Shown: positions 33,601-40,509 of the stretch, one piece after another
Layout: the number at the start of each line of letters is the position of its first letter
How positions within the stretch are numbered: position 1 is the stretch's first letter
Source of the DNA: Bacteroidales bacterium UBA5349
GTDB lineage: Bacteria > Bacteroidota > Bacteroidia > Bacteroidales > Tenuifilaceae
Length of the DNA stretch: 64,000 nt
NCBI GenBank assembly: GCA_002410065.1
Contig: DHQB01000026.1
Location: forward strand, 302,867 to 366,866
Direction: 5' to 3'
The notes under the pieces: generated by a model
Told to the model about the DNA's origin: nothing
Database searches by the model: none
What the model saw: the letters and a program-made list of their open reading frames with translations, nothing else
Made by a program: the position numbers and the translations under genes

Positions 33601-33786
33601 CTGTTGCTCTACCTCAATTGCCGATGCTCCTGGGTAAATGGTAATTACGGTAAGTGAGGGTAATTCCATCTCGGGCATCACATCTAACGGGAGCCTTGTG
33701 AGCGAGACTAAACCAAAAAGCAGAACCGCCAAAAAAAGCATTGCAATGGCTACTGGTCTGTAAACTGATGTGCGGGGCAAATTCAT
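30685..33786 (-). CDS. RND efflux transporter, inner-membrane pump (AcrB/HAE1 type)
   Basis: 1033 residues, standard for the family. The N-terminus RPVAIAMLFLAVLLFGLVSL is TM1; PLDVMPEMELPSLTVITIYP and GASAIEVEQQVTRPLEGVL are family signatures, and MGMVVDNSIVVLENITQHID is TM4 with its proton-relay Asp. GIVVNNGIVLVDYTN is the TM10 motif. Two periplasmic loops of about 300 residues lie between TM1-2 and TM7-8. The pump works with the MFP and TolC-type genes upstream. Substrates (drug, bile or fatty acid) are not predictable. Confidence 0.93.
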   Translation of the reverse strand: MNLPRTSVYRPVAIAMLFLAVLLFGLVSLTRLPLDVMPEMELPSLTVITIYPGASAIEVEQQVTRPLEGVLGGTENLKEISSQSKENASFISLQFEWGSDISESASNARDLVELAKNRLPSNAFNPVIYKINSSLLPVLVYGISADDSYNGLEKIINDQIAAPLRKIPGVGTVMVLATPKREIKVDVDPQKLAAYRITISQIEAILNAENITIPGGNIRVGDNDFAIRIPGDIQDASELGELALISFNNRVIRLKDVATITDGFKQLDEHSRTSKGSAVGLMVQRQSGANTLEVVKAVKQKIEEILPTLPADIEIGQIMDSGELITESISNLTQSFWYALIFVVIVVFAFLREWRLSLIVFLTIPFSLVTAFIVIYVVGWTINIFSLMSLIIAMGMVVDNSIVVLENITQHIDKGARPSQAAIFGANEMSSAITASTLTTLMVFVPMIFMGGLVGIMFKQLAIITSVTMIASLITALTLTPMVSSRLLKVKKKGEERKRYLLYRYSEKMFLSIESFYKKTLGWAVYHKTTTLAIVGVVLGVSLWVGKGLGTDYIPEFDAGDIIATIEIDISATSTKSDSISKVVMDIFEREVPEMRPGSLASISGQSENGMLTSVGFREGKNITTVLCHLLRPEERKRSAKQIASDLRNQIAQIPEIENFNIVGGSIISQAVTGNVKPIEFNLSGSNYDILNSFADTLTHKLLQSQLFTDVVNTVDKGKMEVQIKIDRDKATALALNTGMIGLQVRQSIYGVEAGGIKEEGDNFSIKIRYSSDYRNNIEDIKNISITNLLGKQVVLSSVADIELAIGALQIDRFAQERIVKVMAELNAVSLGEGQREAQKILSNLDIPSEIEVTLSGQTKQQGQSFADLYLIFFLGIALVYMVMAGQFESFLDPFIIMFAIPLTFIGVIWAFKLTGITLSVTTFVGVIMLLGIVVNNGIVLVDYTNLLRKRGLKLYDAIQEAGRSRLRPVLMTSLTTMLGMLPMALSKGMGAEVYQPLGITMIGGLLASTLITLLVVPTVYAVMHGKDKRGEE

Positions 33787-33856
33787 TTTCGTACTTTTTC
33801 CTGATTGCTAATAATTAAAAGATCTCAAACCTTGAATATTATTCTCGACTTAGGCA

Positions 33857-34888
33857 TCATATTACATCAACCTTACTGCCATTCTGTACCTTTGCTTTCC
33901 CCTCAACAATAACCATTTGGCCCGCTTTAATACCAGTTACAGCCACATTGTTGCCTAGTGTTTGAATTTGATTTATAACAACTCGTTTCGCCGTATTATC
34001 TTCAACAACGTACACAAACTCTTCGCCTGTTCCGGCTAATCGGGTTATGGCACTTAGCGGCACAAAAATTAATTGCTGATTTGGCAAAACAATTGAAACC
34101 CGTGCAAACATCCCAGGTTTTAACTCGCCCAAGTTGTTCTCAAGAATAACTTGAACCTTTGCCGTTCTGGTAAGGGTTGAGAGCATTGGCTTTACACTGT
34201 GAATTTTGCCCTGATAAGTTTTTTCTGGGTATGCATCAACCAAAATTTCTGCTTGTAAGCCACGTTTTAGTTTTGTTAAATCCTTTTCATTAACCTCAAA
34301 TTCTATTCTTATAGGATTTAGCTGCATAAGCCTAACAATGCCCGAGCGCATTGAGTAGCCAGGATCGAGACCTGGGTTAATGAAGTAAATCTCACCCTCC
34401 TCCATCATACGCTCAACAATAGTACCTGAGAATGGAGCATAAACACGAGTGTTTTTTCTTAGCATATTTGTTTTTGCATCAGAAGCTTCGAGTTTAGCTT
34501 TTAGGTGATCGTATTCCATTTGGCTAATACTTTCCTTTTCTTTAAGCCGTTCAACCCTTTCAAAGTCTTTACGAAGTGCTTGGTTTTCAACTTCGGCCTG
34601 TATAAGTAGCTCATCTGATAATTCCACAATAAGGTCGCCCTGTTTAACCTTATCCCCCTCGGAAAACCGAATACGCTCAACCTTACCCGGCAATGCTGCA
34701 CCTAGGTTCGATTCGCGATTTGCAAATACAGTACCGGGGTATGTTAACCTTTGGGCAAAAGGCATCTCGCTAGCCATTGCTGTTTTTACAACAGGCATTT
34801 CAGCCTGAACAAACTCTTCTGAAGGGTTACTCGTTTTACAGCCTAGGAGTGCCAGAACTAGCATTGGGGCTATGTATCTTCCGTTCAT
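33857..34888 (-). CDS. RND efflux periplasmic adaptor (MFP/HlyD family) lipoprotein
   Basis: 343 residues, lipobox LALLGCKTS (Cys 17). Lipoyl-like half-motifs VERIRFSEGDKVKQGDLIVE and RVYAPFSGTIVERMMEEGEI flank a short helical hairpin (FERVERLKEKESISQMEYDH); the beta-barrel domain (LKPGMFARVSIVLPNQQLIF) and membrane-proximal domain follow. It bridges the pump and the outer-membrane channel. Confidence 0.9.
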   Translation of the reverse strand: MNGRYIAPMLVLALLGCKTSNPSEEFVQAEMPVVKTAMASEMPFAQRLTYPGTVFANRESNLGAALPGKVERIRFSEGDKVKQGDLIVELSDELLIQAEVENQALRKDFERVERLKEKESISQMEYDHLKAKLEASDAKTNMLRKNTRVYAPFSGTIVERMMEEGEIYFINPGLDPGYSMRSGIVRLMQLNPIRIEFEVNEKDLTKLKRGLQAEILVDAYPEKTYQGKIHSVKPMLSTLTRTAKVQVILENNLGELKPGMFARVSIVLPNQQLIFVPLSAITRLAGTGEEFVYVVEDNTAKRVVINQIQTLGNNVAVTGIKAGQMVIVEGKAKVQNGSKVDVI

Positions 34889-34902
34889 ATATCGTTGTAT
34901 TT

Positions 34903-36375
34903 TTATTTATAATCAGACTTACCCATTACCTTTTTCAAATTAACTACGCTTAGCTGATTTTCCATTTGCCCATCAATTAAGCTGCTATACGCATCGAACC
35001 ACAACGCTTGCGCCTCAAGCACATCGGTGGTTTTCACCATACCTTCGGCAAAAGCATCGGTGGCTATCCTGAGGTTCTCTTCTGCTATTTTCAGGTTCTC
35101 TTTGGATAAGGCAACCTTTTTTGTTGATTCGTTTGCAGTAAATACTGCTTTCTGAACCTGAAGAAGAATCAGTTCTCTTGCCTCGTTCAGTTTTAACTCT
35201 GCTGCACTTTGTTCATGCCTAGCAGCACGAAGCGTGTGCGCTTTATCGTTCCAATGAAAAATTGGTATGTTCATGGCAACACCAACACTCCAGTCGCCAC
35301 CAAACGAGTTGTCGAACCCTTTGTATGGATTTGGATTAAGCAGCATATAACTGGCCGTGAGGCCAATGTTTGGTAAATACCTTGATTGTGCTATTTTTAC
35401 TGCCGACTGGGCAATGCCAACGGTCTGCGACAAGGCGTCGAGTTCGGGTCGAAATACTAGGGCCGTATCACCATATGCCATTTCGGGTAAAATAGTTATG
35501 GAATTAGATAAACTATCGGTAAGAATAAGATCAGTATTCAGGGGTAATCCTGTAATCTGGCATAATGCCATGTGCGAAAGAGTTAACCCATTCTGAACCT
35601 TTTGTAGATTTAACTTTGCCTCATTATGCTTAACCCTTACCCTTAAAATATCGTTTTTTAGAATGATACCTTCCTGATATAGATTATCCAAATCGAAGCT
35701 AAGTTTCTCGAGTAGTGACATATAACTTTCAACCATCTCAACCTTCTCTTTTAAAGCAACAATACGCCAGTAGTTCTCCTCGGTTGTATATAGCACTTCA
35801 TCCTGCTCTTTTGTAAGATTAGCTTTTGCTATCTGATTACCAAATTGGCTAATGCGATAAGCCTCTCGAATTTTCCCTCCAGTATAAATGGGCTGTGTTA
35901 ACGATATTCCGCCAACAAAAATATTTTTTGCTCCAAGCTGAAACTGATCACTTGGCAACCAAGCATAGTTTTGAAAAACCGGATTCCCATCCTTATCGTA
36001 AAGCATATCGCCGCTTATGGGGTTGAAAACAAAGGTGTTTACAGGATCGAGATTTGGATTAAACTCCCCAGTTTCGGGATTTATGGAGCTAAAGGGAACA
36101 ACAGGAATGAATTTATCCCCATCGAAAAGGCTAAACTGTTTGTTAACCCTGGTGTATGCTGCATTTGCAGCAATATTTGGGAAAAAATTGGTGCGAACCG
36201 ATTTAGAAAGAGCATCTGTTGCACCAACCTGCTCATTGGCAACCCTTACACCATAGTTGTGCTCTAGGGCCAACTCCTTACATTGCTCAAGTGAGAGGGC
36301 TTGACTCTGAGAATGAGCATTTAGTGAAAAAAACGCAAGGCATAGCCCAACAATAAAAGTCTTGTATTTTATCAT
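34903..36375 (-). CDS. TolC-family outer-membrane efflux channel
   Basis: 490 residues, signal peptide (FIVGLCLAFFSLNAHSQ). Two OEP domains: LSLEQCKELALEHNYGVRVA, then FVGGISLTQPIYTGGKIREA, and VGVAMNIPIFHWNDKAHTLR with LREAR-type repeats near the C-terminus. Lies 14 bases upstream of the adaptor and four bases downstream of tetR, so all four are one operon. Confidence 0.9.
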   Translation of the reverse strand: MIKYKTFIVGLCLAFFSLNAHSQSQALSLEQCKELALEHNYGVRVANEQVGATDALSKSVRTNFFPNIAANAAYTRVNKQFSLFDGDKFIPVVPFSSINPETGEFNPNLDPVNTFVFNPISGDMLYDKDGNPVFQNYAWLPSDQFQLGAKNIFVGGISLTQPIYTGGKIREAYRISQFGNQIAKANLTKEQDEVLYTTEENYWRIVALKEKVEMVESYMSLLEKLSFDLDNLYQEGIILKNDILRVRVKHNEAKLNLQKVQNGLTLSHMALCQITGLPLNTDLILTDSLSNSITILPEMAYGDTALVFRPELDALSQTVGIAQSAVKIAQSRYLPNIGLTASYMLLNPNPYKGFDNSFGGDWSVGVAMNIPIFHWNDKAHTLRAARHEQSAAELKLNEARELILLQVQKAVFTANESTKKVALSKENLKIAEENLRIATDAFAEGMVKTTDVLEAQALWFDAYSSLIDGQMENQLSVVNLKKVMGKSDYK

Positions 36376-36379
36376 GTTA

Positions 36380-37006
36380 TTACTGCTTACGTATTACAAT
36401 CCCATAAAATAAAATATCGAGCATATCGTCAAGTACAGTCTCAATCTCATCGGCCTTTGAACTATTGATAAACAAAGGAATTTCAAGTCCCTTCATTGCC
36501 ATCAGTAATGCAATTGATGAGAGCTCTATATCCATATTTTTAAACTCGCCATTGGCAACTCCCTCTGACAAAAGTTGTTTGATAAAACCATGCTCCTCAG
36601 TATCGTATTTTAATCTAAGTTTTTCAACAAGTGTAATGTTTGAAATGTCATTACTCGTAATTAAGGTGTAGTAATTCGCCATACCCCTAACTGCAAGCAT
36701 ACGGGTTTTCAGGAAAGCTCTTATCTTTTCTATTGACGATTGGGGTGAGTTAAGTATAGCTAATACTTTTTTGCGCAGTTCATCGGCCTCTTTGTCAACA
36801 ACCGCCTTAAAAATATCCTCCTTACTGCTAAAATAATAGTAAATTGAACTTTTGCCCTTACGCAGTGCGTTGGCAATATCGTCAACTGTAGTTTTCTTAA
36901 ACCCAAACTTTGCAAATACGCCCGAGGCGATGTCCACTATATCATTACGCATGTTTATGCGCGCATTTTCTTCCTTGGTTATCTCTTTTTTCATATATTC
37001 GACCAT
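36380..37006 (-). CDS. TetR/AcrR-family repressor of the efflux operon
   Basis: About 208 residues. HTH: VFAKFGFKKTTVDDIANALR then GKGKSSIYYYFSSKEDIFKA-type helix (KSSIYYYFSSKEDIFKAVVD). The C-terminal ligand domain is divergent. The open frame reaches 37099, but a promoter -7 box (37022-37029) and a palindrome (37060-37086) lie there, so the start is put at ATG 37006; an ATG at 36994 is also possible. As first gene of the operon it probably represses its own transcription and that of the pump. Confidence 0.85.
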   Translation of the reverse strand: MVEYMKKEITKEENARINMRNDIVDIASGVFAKFGFKKTTVDDIANALRKGKSSIYYYFSSKEDIFKAVVDKEADELRKKVLAILNSPQSSIEKIRAFLKTRMLAVRGMANYYTLITSNDISNITLVEKLRLKYDTEEHGFIKQLLSEGVANGEFKNMDIELSSIALLMAMKGLEIPLFINSSKADEIETVLDDMLDILFYGIVIRKQ

Positions 37007-37021
37007 TTCACTTTTTCGGTC

Positions 37022-37029
37022 CAAAGGTA
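37022..37029 (-). promoter_or_regulatory. -7 element of the tetR-efflux operon
   Basis: TACCTTTG on the minus strand fits TAnnTTTG; a TTG lies 20 bases upstream. The leader would be very short (about 10-20 bases). Confidence 0.5.
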
Positions 37030-37059
37030 TTGTGCTTGAAAACGAAATCCAAGCAAACA

Positions 37060-37086
37060 TTCGACTATTTTTGTTAAATAGTCGAA
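37060..37086. promoter_or_regulatory. Palindromic operator candidate for the TetR-family repressor
   Basis: TTCGACTATTT (37060-37070) and AAATAGTCGAA (37076-37086) are perfect complements with a five-base centre. The length and place, just upstream of the promoter of a tetR-first operon, fit a TetR-family dimer site. Confidence 0.65.
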
Positions 37087-37180
37087 AAACAATTTTCATT
37101 CTAAACCCCCGCCAATTTGCTAAGCTGCAATTGTCTTGTAAATTGTTTTAAAAAATAAATTGTTGTATCTGATAATTATC

Positions 37181-37211
37181 TTGTTCCAATTGAATGAAAG
37201 ATCTACTTTTG
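37181..37211 (+). promoter_or_regulatory. Promoter of the threonine dehydrogenase gene
   Basis: TTG (37181-37183), 20-base spacer, TACTTTTG (37204-37211). The ATG follows 64 bases later. Confidence 0.6.
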
Positions 37212-37275
37212 TTACTTTATTGACAGTGCCCTCAAACGATTTAGAACTTAACAAATCAGATAAAATTAGATTACA

Positions 37276-38238
37276 ATGAAACGAATACTTGTTGTTGGAG
37301 CTGGCGGGCAAATTGGTTCTGAACTTATACCCCATTTGCGCAAGCTATACGGTGATAGCAATGTTATTGCATCGGACATTAACTGCTGCTCATGCAAAAA
37401 ACTTGGCGAAGCAGGTCCTCTCGAGGAGTTTGATGTACTTGACGGAAATCGTTTTGCAGAGGTAGTTAAGAAGTATAAAATTGATACTATATTCAATTTG
37501 GTTGCGCTTTTATCGGCAACAGGCGAAAAAAGGCCGCAGCTCGCTTGGAAAATTAACATGGGCGCATTGCTGAACTCACTTGATATTGCCCTAGAAAACA
37601 ATTGCGCTGTATTTACCCCAAGTTCAATAGGCGCTTTTGGTCCCTCAACCCCAAAAGATAACACGCCACAGGATACCGTGATGAGACCATCAACCATATA
37701 TGGTGTTTGTAAGGTTTCGGGCGAGATGCTTAGCGATTATTACTTTCAGCGGTTTGGACTCGATACCCGTAGCGTTCGTTTTCCTGGTATTATTTCCAAC
37801 GTAACCCTACCAGGTGGTGGTACCACCGATTACGCAGTAGAAATTTACTACGAAGCCATTAAGCAACAAAAATTTACCTGTCCCCTACCACAGGGAACAT
37901 ATCTTGACATGATGTACATGCCCGATGCCCTTAATGCCTGTGTAGAACTTATGGAGGCTGACCCAAGCAAGCTAAAGCATAGAAACAGTTTTAATATCAC
38001 AGCAATGAGCTTTGAGCCATCGCAAATAATGGAGGCTATAAAAAAGCGCATACCTGCATTTACAATGGATTACGATGTGGATCCTGTAAAAAAAGCAATA
38101 GCCGAAAGCTGGCCAAATTACATGGATGATAGTAGTGCCAGAGAAGAATGGGGGTGGAAACCAATATGGAACTTGGAAACAATGACAGACGATATGCTAA
38201 AGGTTATTGCTGAAAAACATGCTAAAGGATTGATTTAA
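37276..38238 (+). CDS. L-threonine 3-dehydrogenase, short-chain (epimerase-like) type
   Basis: 320 residues. Rossmann motif GAGGQIGSEL (residues 8-17), YxxxK catalytic pair in STIYGVCKVSGEML, and SSIGAFGPSTPKDNTPQDTV, RFPGIISNVTLPGGGTTDYA typical of the bacterial SDR-type TDH (as characterised in Flavobacterium). It oxidises threonine to 2-amino-3-oxobutyrate. The partner ligase gene (kbl) is not next to it here. Confidence 0.85.
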   Translation: MKRILVVGAGGQIGSELIPHLRKLYGDSNVIASDINCCSCKKLGEAGPLEEFDVLDGNRFAEVVKKYKIDTIFNLVALLSATGEKRPQLAWKINMGALLNSLDIALENNCAVFTPSSIGAFGPSTPKDNTPQDTVMRPSTIYGVCKVSGEMLSDYYFQRFGLDTRSVRFPGIISNVTLPGGGTTDYAVEIYYEAIKQQKFTCPLPQGTYLDMMYMPDALNACVELMEADPSKLKHRNSFNITAMSFEPSQIMEAIKKRIPAFTMDYDVDPVKKAIAESWPNYMDDSSAREEWGWKPIWNLETMTDDMLKVIAEKHAKGLI

Positions 38239-38251
38239 TCAACAATATTTT

Positions 38252-38277
38252 AAAAGGGAGGCTTTGCCCTCCTTTTT
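38252..38277 (+). terminator. Imperfect intrinsic terminator after tdh
   Basis: AAAAGGGAGG, loop, CCCTCCTTTTT. The stem has one internal mismatch, followed by a T-run. Confidence 0.65.
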
Positions 38278-38363
38278 AATTTATTCACATTACACAAAAA
38301 TAGTTTACTGAAAATAACTTTTTGCGTCTTGCTCTGCCTTTAATTATTCTGATAAACAGAAAA

Positions 38364-39233
38364 ATGAAATTTCAAACAAATAATAAAATGTTAAGAACAT
38401 TTTTTATATCAGCCCTACTGTCAACTATTTCGTTGAGCGTTTTCTCCCAATCGTTACTGTACAAGGTTACCAGCGATAAAACTAAACATCCCGTATATAT
38501 TTATGGAACGATACACGCCCTACCTCAAAACGACTTTTTTATTGATAAAGCAGTGACTGAAAGGTTTTCAGAAGCCGAAAAAATTGTTTTAGAGATTGAC
38601 ATGTCTAGCCCCACAATGGCTTTCGAAGCGCAAGCAGCCATGATGATGACGGATAATAGCATCGACAAGTTAATTACGCCAGAGGAGTACCAGCGATTAG
38701 GTAAATTCTTTGTCGATTCGCTACAAATACCCATCGAGATGCTAAAACAAATAAAACCATTGATGTTGTCGTCTTTTTTGGTACAAAAAATTGTGGGTAC
38801 CCAAGCAGCATCTTACGAAATATACTTTACGCAGCAAGCCATGGCTCAGCAGAAGCCCATGGGAGGATTAGAGACTGTGGGCGAGCAAATTGGTTATATG
38901 GATATGATTCCATTGCAACAGCAAGCCCAATTACTAATGGAGAGTATAGATGAGTATAACCAGTCGAAAGCAGAGTTCAAAGTACTTGTTGAAACATATA
39001 AAAGTAGAGATGCTGAGGCGGTTTATAAAGTTATGATGGAAAGTGGTGAGGAGTTTAAAGAGTTTAGCGAGTACTTAATTGACAAGCGTAATGAGAACTG
39101 GATTCCTAAAATAGTTGAGTTGGGTAATGCCCAGATAACCTTTGTTGCTGTTGGCTGTGGCCATTTAGGGGGTGATAAAGGTGTGCTTAACCTCCTTCGC
39201 AAAGAGGGTTTTAAAGTTGAAATGGTAGAGTAG
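38364..39233 (+). CDS. TraB/GumN family protein
   Basis: 289 residues from ATG 38364, with a signal peptide (FFISALLSTISLSVFSQ). VYIYGTIHALPQNDFFIDKA is the first conserved GxxH box and VGCGHLGGDKGVLNLLRKEG the second. The family (also DUF, PF01963) contains metal-dependent Tiki-like proteases; the Gly-Thr-Ile-His and Gly-Cys-Gly-His motifs are the likely metal site. Location: periplasm or outer surface. Confidence 0.85.
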   Translation: MKFQTNNKMLRTFFISALLSTISLSVFSQSLLYKVTSDKTKHPVYIYGTIHALPQNDFFIDKAVTERFSEAEKIVLEIDMSSPTMAFEAQAAMMMTDNSIDKLITPEEYQRLGKFFVDSLQIPIEMLKQIKPLMLSSFLVQKIVGTQAASYEIYFTQQAMAQQKPMGGLETVGEQIGYMDMIPLQQQAQLLMESIDEYNQSKAEFKVLVETYKSRDAEAVYKVMMESGEEFKEFSEYLIDKRNENWIPKIVELGNAQITFVAVGCGHLGGDKGVLNLLRKEGFKVEMVE

Positions 39234-39277
39234 CATAACAAGGGTAGTTTGGTGATAATTTAAAAATCAATATTGAT

Positions 39278-40387
39278 ATGAGAAAGTACTTAGCTGTAAT
39301 TGTTTCATTGCTTATGCTTTGGTCGTGCACCAATAATGAAATAAAAGTTTTGCTTAGTGCCGATAAACTTGGGGGCTTTCAGCCCACTGTGGTGCTTATG
39401 CACCCTACAGTAAACAACATTAAAACGTTTATTGAACTAACCGAAAACAATGTTTTCCCGCTACCCGATGATGCAAACGTATTGGGCGTATACCATATCA
39501 ATGGAACCTATGATTACGGCTTGTCAAAAGATTTTTTAGAAGAGTTGGGTAATGGACATTTTAAACTGTTAGGAGTTGAAGGCGAACTATCCCCAAACAA
39601 CCTTTATTTGGAAAATGATTGCAGCAATGCATTTAGGGAGATTTTCAGTAATTCCAAAGGAATTATTTTCTTTGGAGGGCCCGATATGCCTGCCGCAACT
39701 TATGGTCATCCAACCAATCTTTTAACCACCATTACTGATGTTAATAGGCATTACGTTGAACTCTCCTTTCTTTACCATTTGCTTGGTGGTTTGCAGAATG
39801 AGGACTACAGCCCACTGCTTGAAGAGCGTCCAAATTACCCAATTTTAGGAATATGTCTTGGAATGCAGAGCATGAACGTGGCAACTGGCGGAACAATGTA
39901 TCAGGATATCCCAACCGAACTTTACGGACTACAAACCGTTGAAGAGGTTCTGGCACAAGAGCAGAATGCTCAGCACAAAAACTACCACTCAAATTTTGGA
40001 GTTGACGATGAGCTGACCTGGGGCCATTTTCATCAAATTAAATTTGAGAAGAGAACTTTCCTCGATACGCTGAATAATTTTGTTGAAGAATTTCCATATG
40101 TTTGGAGTAGCCATCATCAAGCACTGAATGTATTGGGCAAGGGTATTATTCCCATTGCGTGGAGTATTGACCAGAAGATTGTGGAGGCAGTAAGGCATTG
40201 CAAGTATCCCCACGTTTTGGGAGTACAGTTTCATCCCGAGGTGCCCTCAATTTACAGTGCTGAAGCCAAGATAAAAAGAATCCCCCTTGAGACTGACCAC
40301 AAATCGTATATTGATTTGTATCCTGACCAAAAGGGGGAAGATTTCCATAGGGCTTTTTGGCAAATGGTTAGCACGTGGTATAATTAA
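39278..40387 (+). CDS. Lipoprotein of the peptidase C26 / gamma-glutamyl hydrolase-like family
   Basis: 369 residues; N-terminal LMLWSCTNN is a lipobox (Cys 17). The class I glutamine-amidotransferase core is present: GIIFFGGPDMPAATYG (oxyanion side), nucleophile Cys in ILGICLGMQSMNVATGG, and His/Glu in LGVQFHPEVPS. Similar cytoplasmic enzymes split gamma-glutamyl bonds; an exported version could act on peptidoglycan-derived or dietary gamma-glutamyl peptides. Substrate unknown. Confidence 0.75.
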   Translation: MRKYLAVIVSLLMLWSCTNNEIKVLLSADKLGGFQPTVVLMHPTVNNIKTFIELTENNVFPLPDDANVLGVYHINGTYDYGLSKDFLEELGNGHFKLLGVEGELSPNNLYLENDCSNAFREIFSNSKGIIFFGGPDMPAATYGHPTNLLTTITDVNRHYVELSFLYHLLGGLQNEDYSPLLEERPNYPILGICLGMQSMNVATGGTMYQDIPTELYGLQTVEEVLAQEQNAQHKNYHSNFGVDDELTWGHFHQIKFEKRTFLDTLNNFVEEFPYVWSSHHQALNVLGKGIIPIAWSIDQKIVEAVRHCKYPHVLGVQFHPEVPSIYSAEAKIKRIPLETDHKSYIDLYPDQKGEDFHRAFWQMVSTWYN

Positions 40388-40509
40388 GTTTAAAACTTAA
40401 TAAACTAGCGGAGAAAAACAAATATAGTGTTTTACAAAAAAGCTAGGCTATTCTTAAGGATTGCCTCGCTTTTCTATTAGTAGAAATAAACTATGCCCAA
40501 AGGCACTAT

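Noticed and set aside
37276..38238. A tdh-kbl threonine degradation operon
   Set aside because: No 2-amino-3-ketobutyrate ligase gene is found beside the dehydrogenase in this window.
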